From Amphiplicatus metriothermophilus (GTDB taxonomy: Bacteria > Pseudomonadota > Alphaproteobacteria > Caulobacterales > Parvularculaceae): a stretch of DNA of 64,000 bases. The stretch spans positions 349,999 through 413,998 of the forward strand of contig NZ_FZQA01000003.1 of assembly GCF_900199215.1 (NCBI RefSeq), read 5' to 3'. Shown piece after piece: positions 50,271 through 58,538 of the stretch. The position numbers were made by a program, and so were the translations under genes. The notes beneath the pieces were generated by a model. The model saw only the letters and a list, made by a program, of their open reading frames with translations. It was not told the origin of the DNA and searched no databases. The first letter of the stretch is position 1, and each line of letters begins with the position of its first letter.

Positions 50271-51509
50271 ATGGGCTACGAACCGCCGCCGAACGTCGAA
50301 AGCGCCCCGCCCAAAGGCGGCGGGCGTCGGCCGCTCGCCTTCCCTGCGCCGCTCGCGCCTTACGCGGCTATGGCCGCCGAAACGCGGGGGCGGCTCCACG
50401 CCGAGCCGGAAAGCGCGATGCGCACCCCCTTCCAGCGCGACCGCGACCGGGTGATCCATTCGGTCGCCTTCCGCCGGCTCAAACACAAGACGCAGGTCTT
50501 CATCTATCACGAGGGCGATCACTACCGCACCCGGCTCACTCACTCGCTGGAGGTCGCGCAGATCTCCCGTTCGCTGGCGCGCATTCTCAGGCTCGACGAG
50601 GATCTCGCCGAATGCGTGGCGCTCGCCCACGATCTCGGCCATCCGCCTTTCGGCCATACCGGCGAGGACGTGCTCAAAGAGTGCATGGCCGCCTATGACG
50701 GCTTCGACCACAACGCCCAGACATTGCGTCTCTTGACGAAGCTCGAACGCCGGCACGCCGCTTTCGACGGGCTCAACCTGACCTGGGAGACGCTCGAAGG
50801 CGTGGTGAAGCACAACGGCCCGCTCGTCGGGGAGGGACAGGCGCCGCTGCCGGCGGCCATCGAGGAATACGCCGCCGCGCACGATCTTTGGCTCGATTCC
50901 TACGCCGGGCTCGAGGCGCAGGCGGCGGCCATCGCCGACGACATCGCCTACAACAACCACGACGTGGACGACGGCCTGCGCGCCGGACTGTTCAGCTTCG
51001 AGGACGCGCGCGATCTGCCGCTCGTCGGAGCGGCGCTCGCCCGCGTCGGGAAGGACTTTCCGGACGCGCCGCGCGAGATCCTCATCGCCGAGGCGGTCTC
51101 GGATCTGATCGGCGAGATGGTGCGCGACGTCGCGGCGGAGACCAGGGCCAGGCTCGATGCCCTCAAACCCGCTCACGCCGACGACATCCGCCGCGCCGGC
51201 CGGCGGATGGTCGATTTCTCCGAGCCGATGCGCGAGAAGCTCGCCGGCCTGCGGCGGTTCCTGCATGAGAACATGTACCGCCACTACAAGGTGAATCGCG
51301 CGCGCAGCCAGGCCAAACGCATCGTGCGCGCGCTGTTCGACCTTTTCTTCGCCGAGCCGGAGACCCTCCCGCCGGAGTGGATGACGCGTCTCGCCGACGG
51401 CGACGACAGGCGCAAGGCGCGCGTCGTCTGCGACTACATCGCGGGAATGACCGACCGTTACGCCATTCGCGAGTTCGAGCGCCTGTTCGGCTCGCAGCCC
51501 CGGCTTTGA
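50271..51509 (+). CDS. dgt: dGTP triphosphohydrolase-like HD-domain protein
   Basis: The 412-residue product has the HD motif (THSLEVAQ, ALAHDLGHPPFGH, ADDIAYNNHDVDDG) and the dGTPase start SAMRTPFQRDRDRVIHSVAFRRL. The family trims dNTP pools or acts on oxidised nucleotides. The ATG at 50271 follows a GAGGA site. The ATG at 50241 would add 10 residues. In many alphaproteobacteria argS comes next. Here the SPOR protein does. Confidence 0.93.
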   Translation: MGYEPPPNVESAPPKGGGRRPLAFPAPLAPYAAMAAETRGRLHAEPESAMRTPFQRDRDRVIHSVAFRRLKHKTQVFIYHEGDHYRTRLTHSLEVAQISRSLARILRLDEDLAECVALAHDLGHPPFGHTGEDVLKECMAAYDGFDHNAQTLRLLTKLERRHAAFDGLNLTWETLEGVVKHNGPLVGEGQAPLPAAIEEYAAAHDLWLDSYAGLEAQAAAIADDIAYNNHDVDDGLRAGLFSFEDARDLPLVGAALARVGKDFPDAPREILIAEAVSDLIGEMVRDVAAETRARLDALKPAHADDIRRAGRRMVDFSEPMREKLAGLRRFLHENMYRHYKVNRARSQAKRIVRALFDLFFAEPETLPPEWMTRLADGDDRRKARVVCDYIAGMTDRYAIREFERLFGSQPRL

Positions 51510-51705
51510 GCCTGCGGCCGGCGCGTTCGCCTGTCGGTCGGCGCGGGCCGCATTCTCATCGCCCGTCGGGCGATGTTATGCTTGCGTCGGCCGTGCGATT
51601 CGCGCATCGACAGGCCCCTGCGTCGCGCCGGGGCTTCCTGCTTCGCCGGCGCGCGGCCCGGCCGCCTTGCGGGCTCGATCGGCGCGCGCGGCAAAGGAGA
51701 CAGCG

Positions 51706-52542
51706 ATGACAGCAGCCCAGAAAGACTCCTACGAAGAAGAATACGAAGAATATGACGAATTCGACGACGAGGATGAGGAGCGCGGCCTGTCCGGCCTCGT
51801 CGTGCTGCTCATGGGCGTCGTCATGCTGGGCGCGTTCGCCTCGATCGTCTGGATCGCATACCACCAGGGCATGAAGGCGGGCAGTCGCGAGGCCGGCGGC
51901 GCGCCTTATGTGGCCGCCGACCCCGAACCGCTCAAGATCGAAAATCCCGAGCGGCCGCTGCTCGCCGAGAACAGACGCGAAATCTATGACAAGATCGGGG
52001 GCGCTGAGGGCGAGACTGTGGAAGTGCTCGCCTCGCAACGCGAAGAGCCCATCGCGCGCGAAGGGGAAACGGCTTTCAGCCCGGCGGGGAACGATCCGTT
52101 CGGGGCCGACGAGCCGATTGGCGAATCCGAAGAGGACGGGATCGCCGCGCTGGCCGCCCGCAACGGCGCGCTGAGCGAAGAGCCGGCCGTTCCGGCCCCG
52201 GCGAACGCAGCGCCGGAGACCCGCGCCGCGACGCCGCCGACGCCGGCGCGGGCCGAGACGCAAACTTCTGCAAGCGCCGTCGGGGCGCTCGCCGGCACGC
52301 ATCTTGTCCAGGTCGGCGCTTTCGGCTCCGAGGACGAGGCGATGGTCCAGTGGTCGCGTCTGCAGGGCAGGCTCGGCGATTATCTCGACGGCAAGGCGCC
52401 GGATGTCGAGCGCGCCGATCTTGGCGAGCGGGGCGTGTTCTATCGCCTGCGCGTGGGGCCGTTCGCCTCGGCCGATTCGGCGGCGTCATATTGCGAAGGG
52501 CTGAAACAGCGCGGCCAGGACTGCCTTGTGAGAGCGAAGTAG
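51706..52542 (+). CDS. SPOR-domain inner-membrane protein
   Basis: The 278-residue product begins with an acidic cytoplasmic stretch (EEEYEEYDEFDDEDEE), then a transmembrane helix at about residues 28-51. A low-complexity periplasmic linker rich in Ala, Pro and Glu follows. The C-terminal SPOR domain starts near THLVQVGAFGSEDEA and ends QDCLVRAK; it binds denuded peptidoglycan at the septum. It lies 6 bases before nagZ. Confidence 0.93.
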   Translation: MTAAQKDSYEEEYEEYDEFDDEDEERGLSGLVVLLMGVVMLGAFASIVWIAYHQGMKAGSREAGGAPYVAADPEPLKIENPERPLLAENRREIYDKIGGAEGETVEVLASQREEPIAREGETAFSPAGNDPFGADEPIGESEEDGIAALAARNGALSEEPAVPAPANAAPETRAATPPTPARAETQTSASAVGALAGTHLVQVGAFGSEDEAMVQWSRLQGRLGDYLDGKAPDVERADLGERGVFYRLRVGPFASADSAASYCEGLKQRGQDCLVRAK

Positions 52543-52548
52543 GCCTCA

Positions 52549-53565
52549 ATGCCTCTGGCGGCGGTGTTCGATTGCGAGGGGCCGACATTGTCGGCCGACG
52601 AGCGCGCATTCTTCCGCGACGCCGATCCGTGGGGATTCATCCTCTTCGCGCGCCATTGCGAGAGCGCCGAAGCGGCGCGCGCGCTGTGCGGGGAGCTCCG
52701 CGCGGCGGTGGGCCGCGAAGCGCCGATCCTGATCGATCAGGAAGGCGGGCGGGTCGCGCGCCTGAAGCCGCCGGCCTTTCCGGCTCATCCCGCGCCCGCG
52801 GTCTTCGGCGCGCTATGGAAGCTCGATCCGGCGAAGGCGCGCGAAGCGGCGCGGCTGAACGGTTATCTCCTGGCGCGGATGATCCTGGATGTCGGGGCTA
52901 CGATCGACTGCGCGCCCATGCTCGACGTGCCGCAGAAGGACTCCGATGCGACGGTGCTCGGCGACCGGGCGCTTGCGAAGCATCCCGACGTCGTCGCGGC
53001 GCTCGGCCGGGCCATGATGGAGGGCCTGTTGGAAGGCGGCGCGCTGCCCGTCGTCAAGCATCTGCCCGGCCACGGGCGCGCGCTCGCCGACACCCATCAC
53101 GCTCTCGCCCGCGTCGGCGCGACGAAGGCCGATCTGCGTGCGACGGATTTTGCGCCGTTCAGGGCCCTCGCCGACGCGCCGATGGGCATGACCGCGCATA
53201 TCGTTTACGAGGCTTACGATCCCGAGCGGCCGGCCACGCTCTCGCCCGTCGTGATCGATGAGGTCATCCGCGGCGAGATCGGGTTCAAGGGGCTGCTCTT
53301 CAGCGACGACCTCAAAATGAATGCGCTGGGCGGGCCCTTGGGCGCGCGCGCCGGCGCGGCGCTCGAAGCGGGCTGCGACATCGCGCTGTGCTGCAATTAT
53401 TCGCTTGCGGACAAAATCGCCGCGGCCGAGGCGGCCAGGCCGCTGGCCAGCGAAAGTCTCGCCCGCGCCGAGGCTGCGCTCAGTCGGCGCCGCCGGCCCG
53501 CGCCGGGCGACGCGGCGAAAGACTACGAGAAGCTCGCCGCCCTCCTTAAACCGGCGTTGGCGTGA
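52549..53565 (+). CDS. nagZ: Beta-N-acetylhexosaminidase (muropeptide recycling)
   Basis: Cleaves GlcNAc from anhydro-muropeptides. The 338-residue product has the GH3 NagZ signature KHLPGHGRALADTHHALARV and the nucleophile Asp in LFSDDLKMNALGG. The N-terminus LAAVFDCEGPTLSADE and IDQEGGRVARLKPPAF are as expected. No signal peptide is seen, in keeping with its cytoplasmic site. Confidence 0.97.
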   Translation: MPLAAVFDCEGPTLSADERAFFRDADPWGFILFARHCESAEAARALCGELRAAVGREAPILIDQEGGRVARLKPPAFPAHPAPAVFGALWKLDPAKAREAARLNGYLLARMILDVGATIDCAPMLDVPQKDSDATVLGDRALAKHPDVVAALGRAMMEGLLEGGALPVVKHLPGHGRALADTHHALARVGATKADLRATDFAPFRALADAPMGMTAHIVYEAYDPERPATLSPVVIDEVIRGEIGFKGLLFSDDLKMNALGGPLGARAGAALEAGCDIALCCNYSLADKIAAAEAARPLASESLARAEAALSRRRRPAPGDAAKDYEKLAALLKPALA

Positions 53566-53648
53566 GGGAAGGCATAGCGCGAGGCGAAGCTGGAAATCTT
53601 CCGGCGAAGGGCGTAGGCGCTGGCCAGAATCGCCCCTAGAGTGAACGG

Positions 53649-54509
53649 ATGGAAACAAGCCACTTGAGCGGCGACATCAAGATTGAGACCGACGTGAGGT
53701 CTCCCGACGGCGAGGCGTTCGACGCGCCCGTGCGGGCCGCGCCCTGCGCGGCCGACATCGACGCCCTCATCGTCAACCTCGACGGCTATGAAGGGCCGCT
53801 CGACGTCCTTCTGGAGCTCGCCCGCGCGCAAAAGGTCGACCTCAGAAAGATCTCGATGCTGGCGCTCGTCGAGCAGTATCTCGCCTTCGTCGAGGCGGCC
53901 CGGCTGCGCGATCTGGAGCTGGCGGCCGACTATCTCGTGATGGCCTCGTGGCTTGCTTATCTGAAATCCAAGCTGCTGCTGCCGGTCCCGGAAGTCGAGG
54001 GCGACGAGCCGACCGCGGACGAGATGGCTGCGCGTCTCGCCTTTCAGCTCCAGCGCCTCGAAGCGATGCGCAACGCCGCCGACGCGCTCATGGCGCTGCC
54101 GCGGCTCGGGATCGACATGTTTCCGCGCGGCGCGCCCGAGGGCGTGCGGGTGCGGCGCAAGGCCGACTGGCAGGCGAGCCTCCACGAGCTGCTTCAGGCC
54201 TACGCCCGCCAGCGCATCGCGGCGGTCGACCGCACCTATCGGATCGAGCCGCCGAAGGTGTTCCCGATCGAGGAGGCGCGCGCTCGCCTCGAGCGCATTC
54301 TGGGCTCGATCCCCGATTGGGTCGATCTGCGCAGCCTCGCCCCCGCGCGCGAGATCGACGCGCCGCCGGCGTCCGTGACGGCGAGCGCCTTCAACGCGGC
54401 GCTGGAGCTGGCCAAGAACGGTCGGCTCTATATTCGCCAGCTCGCCCATTTCGAGCCCATCTATGTGCGCCATCGCGACCCGCGCGAGGCGGAAAGGACA
54501 GGCCAATGA
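53649..54509 (+). CDS. scpA: Segregation and condensation protein ScpA (kleisin)
   Basis: Kleisin subunit of the Smc-ScpAB condensin. The product has 286 residues. LDGYEGPLDVLLELARAQKVD and ADYLVMASWLAYLKSKLLLP mark the N-terminal Smc-head-binding part. The C-terminus RLYIRQLAHFEPIYVRHRD is the winged helix. Its stop overlaps scpB (ATGA). Confidence 0.96.
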   Translation: METSHLSGDIKIETDVRSPDGEAFDAPVRAAPCAADIDALIVNLDGYEGPLDVLLELARAQKVDLRKISMLALVEQYLAFVEAARLRDLELAADYLVMASWLAYLKSKLLLPVPEVEGDEPTADEMAARLAFQLQRLEAMRNAADALMALPRLGIDMFPRGAPEGVRVRRKADWQASLHELLQAYARQRIAAVDRTYRIEPPKVFPIEEARARLERILGSIPDWVDLRSLAPAREIDAPPASVTASAFNAALELAKNGRLYIRQLAHFEPIYVRHRDPREAERTGQ

Positions 54510-55348
54510 CCGCTCTTGACGATCCGGCCGGCAGGAACTTCGAAGGATTGAGCGCGCGCGAGGCCCAGGAAGCGCTCGCCGAGGAGCTGAAGACGACGAT
54601 GGACGTGGAGGAAGAGCAGGACGCGGCTGAAGAGGAAGAGGCGGCGGATGCGCCGTCTGCAGGCGCGCCCGCGCCCGCCGATCCTGTGTGGACGGCCGCC
54701 GAAGAGGCCGCGCACGCGCGCATGGCCGAGGCGCTTCTTTTCGCCGCCAGCGAGCCGCTCGACGAAGACGCCATCGCCGAACGCCTGCCGGCCGGGGCGG
54801 ATGTGCGCGGCATTCTTGAGTCTCTCTCGTCCCAGTATGAAAACCGCGGCGTCAATCTGAGGAAAGTCGCCGGCAAATGGCGTTTCGTCACCTCGTCCGA
54901 CGTCGCCCATGTTCTGGAGCGCGAGCGCGTCGAGCCGAGAAAACTGTCCCGCGCCGCGCTCGAGACCCTCGCCATCATCGCCTATCACCAGCCCTGCACG
55001 CGCGCCGATATTGAAGACGTGCGGGGGGTGGCGGTCTCCAAGGGCTCCCTCGACCAGCTCCTTGAAATCGGCTGGGTGCGGATGCGCGGCCGGCGCCGCG
55101 ACGCGCCGGGCAGGCCGGTGCTCTACGGCACGACGCCAGCCTTTCTCGAGCATTTCGGGCTCGACAGCGTGTCCGATCTGCCGGGCATGGCCGATCTCAA
55201 GGCGGCTGGCCTCCTCGACGCGCGCCTGCCGCCGGGCTTTTCCGTGCCCATGCCGAGCGACGCCGGCGACGACGAGGACATGAGCGACGAGGGCGGAGAC
55301 GAGGCCGAGTTCGTCACCGACTTCCAGGCCGGCGACGGCGAGCAATAG
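54506..55348 (+). CDS. scpB: Segregation and condensation protein ScpB
   Basis: The product has 280 residues. An acidic N-terminal region (about 1-60) precedes the two winged-helix domains. AEALLFAASEPLDEDAIAE, FVTSSDVAHVLERERVEPR and ALETLAIIAYHQPCTRADI are diagnostic. The C-terminus is again acidic. It dimerises and binds ScpA. Coupled by a 4-base overlap to scpA. Confidence 0.97.
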   Translation: MTALDDPAGRNFEGLSAREAQEALAEELKTTMDVEEEQDAAEEEEAADAPSAGAPAPADPVWTAAEEAAHARMAEALLFAASEPLDEDAIAERLPAGADVRGILESLSSQYENRGVNLRKVAGKWRFVTSSDVAHVLERERVEPRKLSRAALETLAIIAYHQPCTRADIEDVRGVAVSKGSLDQLLEIGWVRMRGRRRDAPGRPVLYGTTPAFLEHFGLDSVSDLPGMADLKAAGLLDARLPPGFSVPMPSDAGDDEDMSDEGGDEAEFVTDFQAGDGEQ

Positions 55349-55378
55349 GGCGCGCGGCTCAAAGGCGTCTGTTAACCT

Positions 55379-55396
55379 TATTACCAATTGGTAATA
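55379..55396. promoter_or_regulatory. Perfect 18-base palindrome, candidate operator
   Basis: TATTACCAATTGGTAATA is a perfect palindrome upstream of the NTF2-like gene. Its core TTACCAATTGGTAA resembles operators of GntR- or MarR-type repressors. No adjoining regulator gene is seen. Confidence 0.5.
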
Positions 55397-55496
55397 CTGG
55401 CCTTTTCACGCTTGGCCGCCCCCCGGCTGCGTTTGCTCCCCCGAGGCGATCCGGTATGCTCGACGCTTCCCATAAGGGGTATGGAGGGAGAGTCGC

Positions 55497-55991
55497 ATGA
55501 GAAACAGTATGAAAGCGCTCCTCGCGGCGAGCGCGGGGGCGGCCGCTGCATTCGCGATCGCCCATGCGAATCCGGAGGCCGAGAAAGCCGCCATTCGTGC
55601 GATGTTCGAGGAGGCGATCGCCTCCATGAACGCATGCAAAACGGACGACATCGGCAAGAACGATGCGGAGGGTCGCACCACCTATTATCCGGACTCGGCC
55701 GAACCGCACGTAGAGACGGCTGAAACGCGCCAAATGGCCGTCGATTTCTGCGCGAAGGGCGGAAAGCACGAACTGCAATCGCAAATCCGCGACATTATTC
55801 TGCTCGGCGATGTCGCGGTCGCGCATGGCTCCGGCCATTACAAGCGTACTGAGCCTGACGGGACCGTGTCGATCGACACGGATTACACCTATACGGACGT
55901 TCTTGTGAAAAAGGACGGCCGCTGGAAGATCAGGCACGGCCATATCGGCGTCGTGCTGCCGGAAGAACCGGCGGGCGAGGCGCAGGAATAA
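55497..55991 (+). CDS. Secreted NTF2/SnoaL-like small protein
   Basis: The product has 164 residues with a signal peptide (cleaved near AHA, residue 24). The sequence fits an NTF2-like cone fold: an N-terminal helix (EAEKAAIRAMFEEAIASM), later GDVAVAHGSGHYKR and the KDGRWKIRHGHIG strand pair near the end. A catalytic role is not apparent. A GGAGGG site precedes the ATG. Confidence 0.72.
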   Translation: MRNSMKALLAASAGAAAAFAIAHANPEAEKAAIRAMFEEAIASMNACKTDDIGKNDAEGRTTYYPDSAEPHVETAETRQMAVDFCAKGGKHELQSQIRDIILLGDVAVAHGSGHYKRTEPDGTVSIDTDYTYTDVLVKKDGRWKIRHGHIGVVLPEEPAGEAQE

Positions 55992-56220
55992 GGCCGTCGG
56001 CCAGGAGGATTCCGGCCGCGCGCCGCCTCGCGCCGGGCGCGGCCGGCTCGTCCGCCCATGACGGCGGCGCGAGCGCGACGTCGCCCGCCGGTGGCGCGGC
56101 GCGCGACCGGCGCCCATATATTCCTCTTCAGCGTTTGCGCGGGCTTCGCCGCGGGGCTAGAACGGGCCCGAATCCGGCGCGGCCGCGTGCGGCCCGTCGC
56201 TGACATGAAAGAGGCGCGCT

Positions 56221-56463
56221 ATGGGCTCGATCGGACCCTGGCAGATCGTGATCATCCTCCTGCTGGCGCTGCTGCTGTTTGGCGGCGGCGGCAAGATCTC
56301 CTCGCTGATGGGGGATTTCGCCAAGGGCATCAAGGCGTTCCGCAAGGGTCTTCAGGATGAGGATAAAGACGGCAAGAAGGTCGAGGATCGCTCGACCGAC
56401 CCCGTCGACGTCACGCCGCCGAAGGATGCGGAGCCGCAAAAGGCGGGCGATTCAAAATCCTGA
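56221..56463 (+). CDS. tatA: Twin-arginine translocase subunit TatA
   Basis: The 80-residue product has an N-terminal membrane helix ([20 protein letters not shown]) and an amphipathic helix ([20 protein letters not shown]) with the family Phe-Gly hinge. The C-terminus is charged. It starts tatABC. Confidence 0.96.
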   Translation: MGSIGPWQIVIILLLALLLFGGGGKISSLMGDFAKGIKAFRKGLQDEDKDGKKVEDRSTDPVDVTPPKDAEPQKAGDSKS

Positions 56464-56534
56464 GGGCGGTTTCCGCGGAGTCGCCATAGCTTCGCTCCGG
56501 CGGCGCGCGGCCGCGAAGATCGGTCGGAACCGTC

Positions 56535-56954
56535 ATGAATCTTCTGCCGCAATTCGGATTTTTCGAGCTGATCATGGTCGCGGTGATCGCGCTCGTCGTC
56601 GTCGGTCCGAAGGACCTGCCGCGGTTGATGCGCGCGGCCGGACGCATGGCCGCGCAGGCCCGCCGCATGGCCGGCGAGTTCGCGGCGGCCTTCGACCAGA
56701 TGGCCCGCGAGGCCGAAATGGAAGAGATGCGCAAGGAGATCGAGTCCCTTAAACGCGACAATGTCTTCGCGGAGGCGAAACGCGCCGTGGACGAAGCGGC
56801 GCGTCCCGTTGAGGAAGCCGTGCGCGAGGAAGCCGGCGAGCTGCGCGACGCAACGCGGCGGCCGATTTCGCCCGCGCCGGCTGTCGCCGCCGACGGGACT
56901 GGCGCCGACGAAGAAACCGACGCCGCGCCGGCCAGGAACGGAGCCGCTTCGTGA
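56535..56954 (+). CDS. tatB: Twin-arginine translocase subunit TatB
   Basis: The 139-residue product has the membrane helix FGFFELIMVAVIALVVVGPKD and the long amphipathic helix of TatB. The C-terminal half is acidic and Ala-rich. Its stop overlaps the tatC start by 4 bases. Confidence 0.96.
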   Translation: MNLLPQFGFFELIMVAVIALVVVGPKDLPRLMRAAGRMAAQARRMAGEFAAAFDQMAREAEMEEMRKEIESLKRDNVFAEAKRAVDEAARPVEEAVREEAGELRDATRRPISPAPAVAADGTGADEETDAAPARNGAAS

Positions 56955-57784
56955 CCGGCAAGGCGATCAAACCGGCAAAACCTGCGCCCGAAGACGAGGA
57001 AGCCGAACTGCAGGCCTCCGCCGCGCCGCTGCTCGATCATCTCACCGAATTGCGCCGGCGCCTCATTACGTCCCTCGCGGCGATCGGGATCGCTTTCGTG
57101 ATCTGCTACGTCTTCTCCGAGCAGATTTTCAACGTGCTGATCATTCCTTTCGTCAATGCGGTGGGGCAGGCGGCCGGAAAGGATCCGACGCTTTACTTCG
57201 CGCCGCTCGAATTTTTCTTCACCAAGGTGCGGCTGTCGATTTTCGCCGCCGTCGTGGTCGCCTTTCCGGTGCTCGCCCATCAGATCTATCGCTTCATCGC
57301 GCCCGGCCTTTACCGGCGCGAGCGCAAGGCTGCGCTGCCGTTCCTGCTCGCCATGCCCGTGCTGTTCGCGGCGGGCGCGAGCCTCGTCTATTTCGTGATG
57401 ATGCCGTTCGTCATGCGCTTCGCCGTCGGCTTCGAGGCGCAGTCTGGCGAAGGCGCGCCGGCGACGTATGAACTGCTCACGAGAGTGGGCGATTATCTCA
57501 CCCTGACGACGACGCTCATCCTGGCCTTCGGCTTCGCTTTCCAGCTTCCCGTGCTGCTCACGCTGATGGCGCGGGCGGGGCTCGTCACCGCAGATTTCCT
57601 CGCGCGCAACCGGCGCTTCGCCGTGGTCATCGTTTTCATCATAGCGGCCTTCCTGACGCCGCCCGATCCCTTCAGCCAGGTGGCGCTCGGCGCCTGCATT
57701 CTCGCGCTCTATGAGCTTTCGGTGCTGTCAGTGCGTCTGGCCGAGAAGAAGGCGAAGCAAGCCGCCGAAGAAGCCGCGGCGTGA
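56951..57784 (+). CDS. tatC: Twin-arginine translocase subunit TatC
   Basis: Six-helix receptor of the Tat pathway. The product has 277 residues with a GTG start (GTGA overlap with tatB). The conserved segments are LLDHLTELRRRLITS, the FFTKVRLSIFAAV loop, and the C-terminal ARNRRFAVVIVFI and TPPDPFSQ. A VapBC module follows on the opposite strand. Confidence 0.97.
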   Translation: MTGKAIKPAKPAPEDEEAELQASAAPLLDHLTELRRRLITSLAAIGIAFVICYVFSEQIFNVLIIPFVNAVGQAAGKDPTLYFAPLEFFFTKVRLSIFAAVVVAFPVLAHQIYRFIAPGLYRRERKAALPFLLAMPVLFAAGASLVYFVMMPFVMRFAVGFEAQSGEGAPATYELLTRVGDYLTLTTTLILAFGFAFQLPVLLTLMARAGLVTADFLARNRRFAVVIVFIIAAFLTPPDPFSQVALGACILALYELSVLSVRLAEKKAKQAAEEAAA

Positions 57785-57787
57785 CAA

Positions 57788-58192
57788 TTACGGCGAGCCG
57801 ATGACGACGATGTCCTCGGCTGCGGCGGCTCGGGCGAGCCGGCCGTCGAGGGTTGCGAGCGGCAAGGCGCTGCGCAAGGCGAGCTCCAGATAGGCGGCGT
57901 CGTAAATCGTGAGACCATAGCGACGGGCAAGGCTCACGATCGCGCTCGGCGTTTCAAGATCGATCTCGACTTGCAGCCTTTCGATGAGATCGAGCAGCGA
58001 CGCAGCGTGCTCCTGCGAGAGACGGCCGCGCCGTTCGTTGACGGCGATGGCGTTTCGAACCTCGTACCACCAGATGACCGGCGCATGGGCGCGACCTTCT
58101 TCCGCCATCGCCATGGCGGCGTCTGCGGCGGGCGCGGACTCCTCGCCAAGCAGCCAGGCGAGCAAGGTCGAGGCGTCGAGAACGAGCGCCAT
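57788..58192 (-). CDS. vapC: VapC-type PIN-domain toxin
   Basis: PIN-domain ribonuclease toxin of 134 residues. Acidic active-site residues are visible: D6 in VLDASTL, E44 in WYEVRN, D98 in TIYDAAYLELAL and D116 in ATLDGRLA. Its ATG overlaps the antitoxin stop (TAATG). The pair sits between tatC and serS. Confidence 0.93.
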   Translation of the reverse strand: MALVLDASTLLAWLLGEESAPAADAAMAMAEEGRAHAPVIWWYEVRNAIAVNERRGRLSQEHAASLLDLIERLQVEIDLETPSAIVSLARRYGLTIYDAAYLELALRSALPLATLDGRLARAAAAEDIVVIGSP

Positions 58193-58434
58193 TATTCGCG
58201 GCCCTCGCGTATCGACCTCATCAGATCCCCGCGGGGAATTTTGGGCAGTCGGCGACGAAGCGCCCGCAGCTCTGCGAAGGCGCGTTTCTTATCGGCGTCT
58301 TCGGCTTCGCGCGCAGGAACGATGCGGGCGACGGGCCTGCCGCGCCGGGTGATTTCGATTTGTCCGCCGCGTTCGACTTCGTCGAGGAGTTCGGAGAGTT
58401 TCGCCTTGGCCTCTGTCGCCTGAATCGTGCGCAT
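58192..58434 (-). CDS. Phd/YefM-type antitoxin of the VapBC module
   Basis: The 80-residue product has the Phd fold start TIQATEAKAKLSELLDEVER, followed by GGQIEITRRGRPVARIVPA. The Lys/Arg-rich tail is the toxin-binding part. It carries tandem 12-base repeats just upstream, a probable operator. The start at 58434 is used; an in-frame upstream start would lie inside that operator. Confidence 0.93.
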   Translation of the reverse strand: MRTIQATEAKAKLSELLDEVERGGQIEITRRGRPVARIVPAREAEDADKKRAFAELRALRRRLPKIPRGDLMRSIREGRE

Positions 58435-58436
58435 AA

Positions 58437-58460
58437 ATGACCGGTTATATGACTGGTTAT
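58437..58460. promoter_or_regulatory. Tandem 12-base repeats, VapBC operator
   Basis: ATGACCGGTTAT and ATGACTGGTTAT are directly adjacent and differ at one base. Each is near-palindromic around ACCGGT. The pair lies 2 bases from the antitoxin start, the usual site of autoregulation. Confidence 0.65.
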
Positions 58461-58538
58461 GTGTAGGGCGGAGGCGTCCTGACGTCAAGGCGTTCCGGTG
58501 TTTCCAAACCCGGCGTTCCTGCCTATAGCTCTCGCGCC

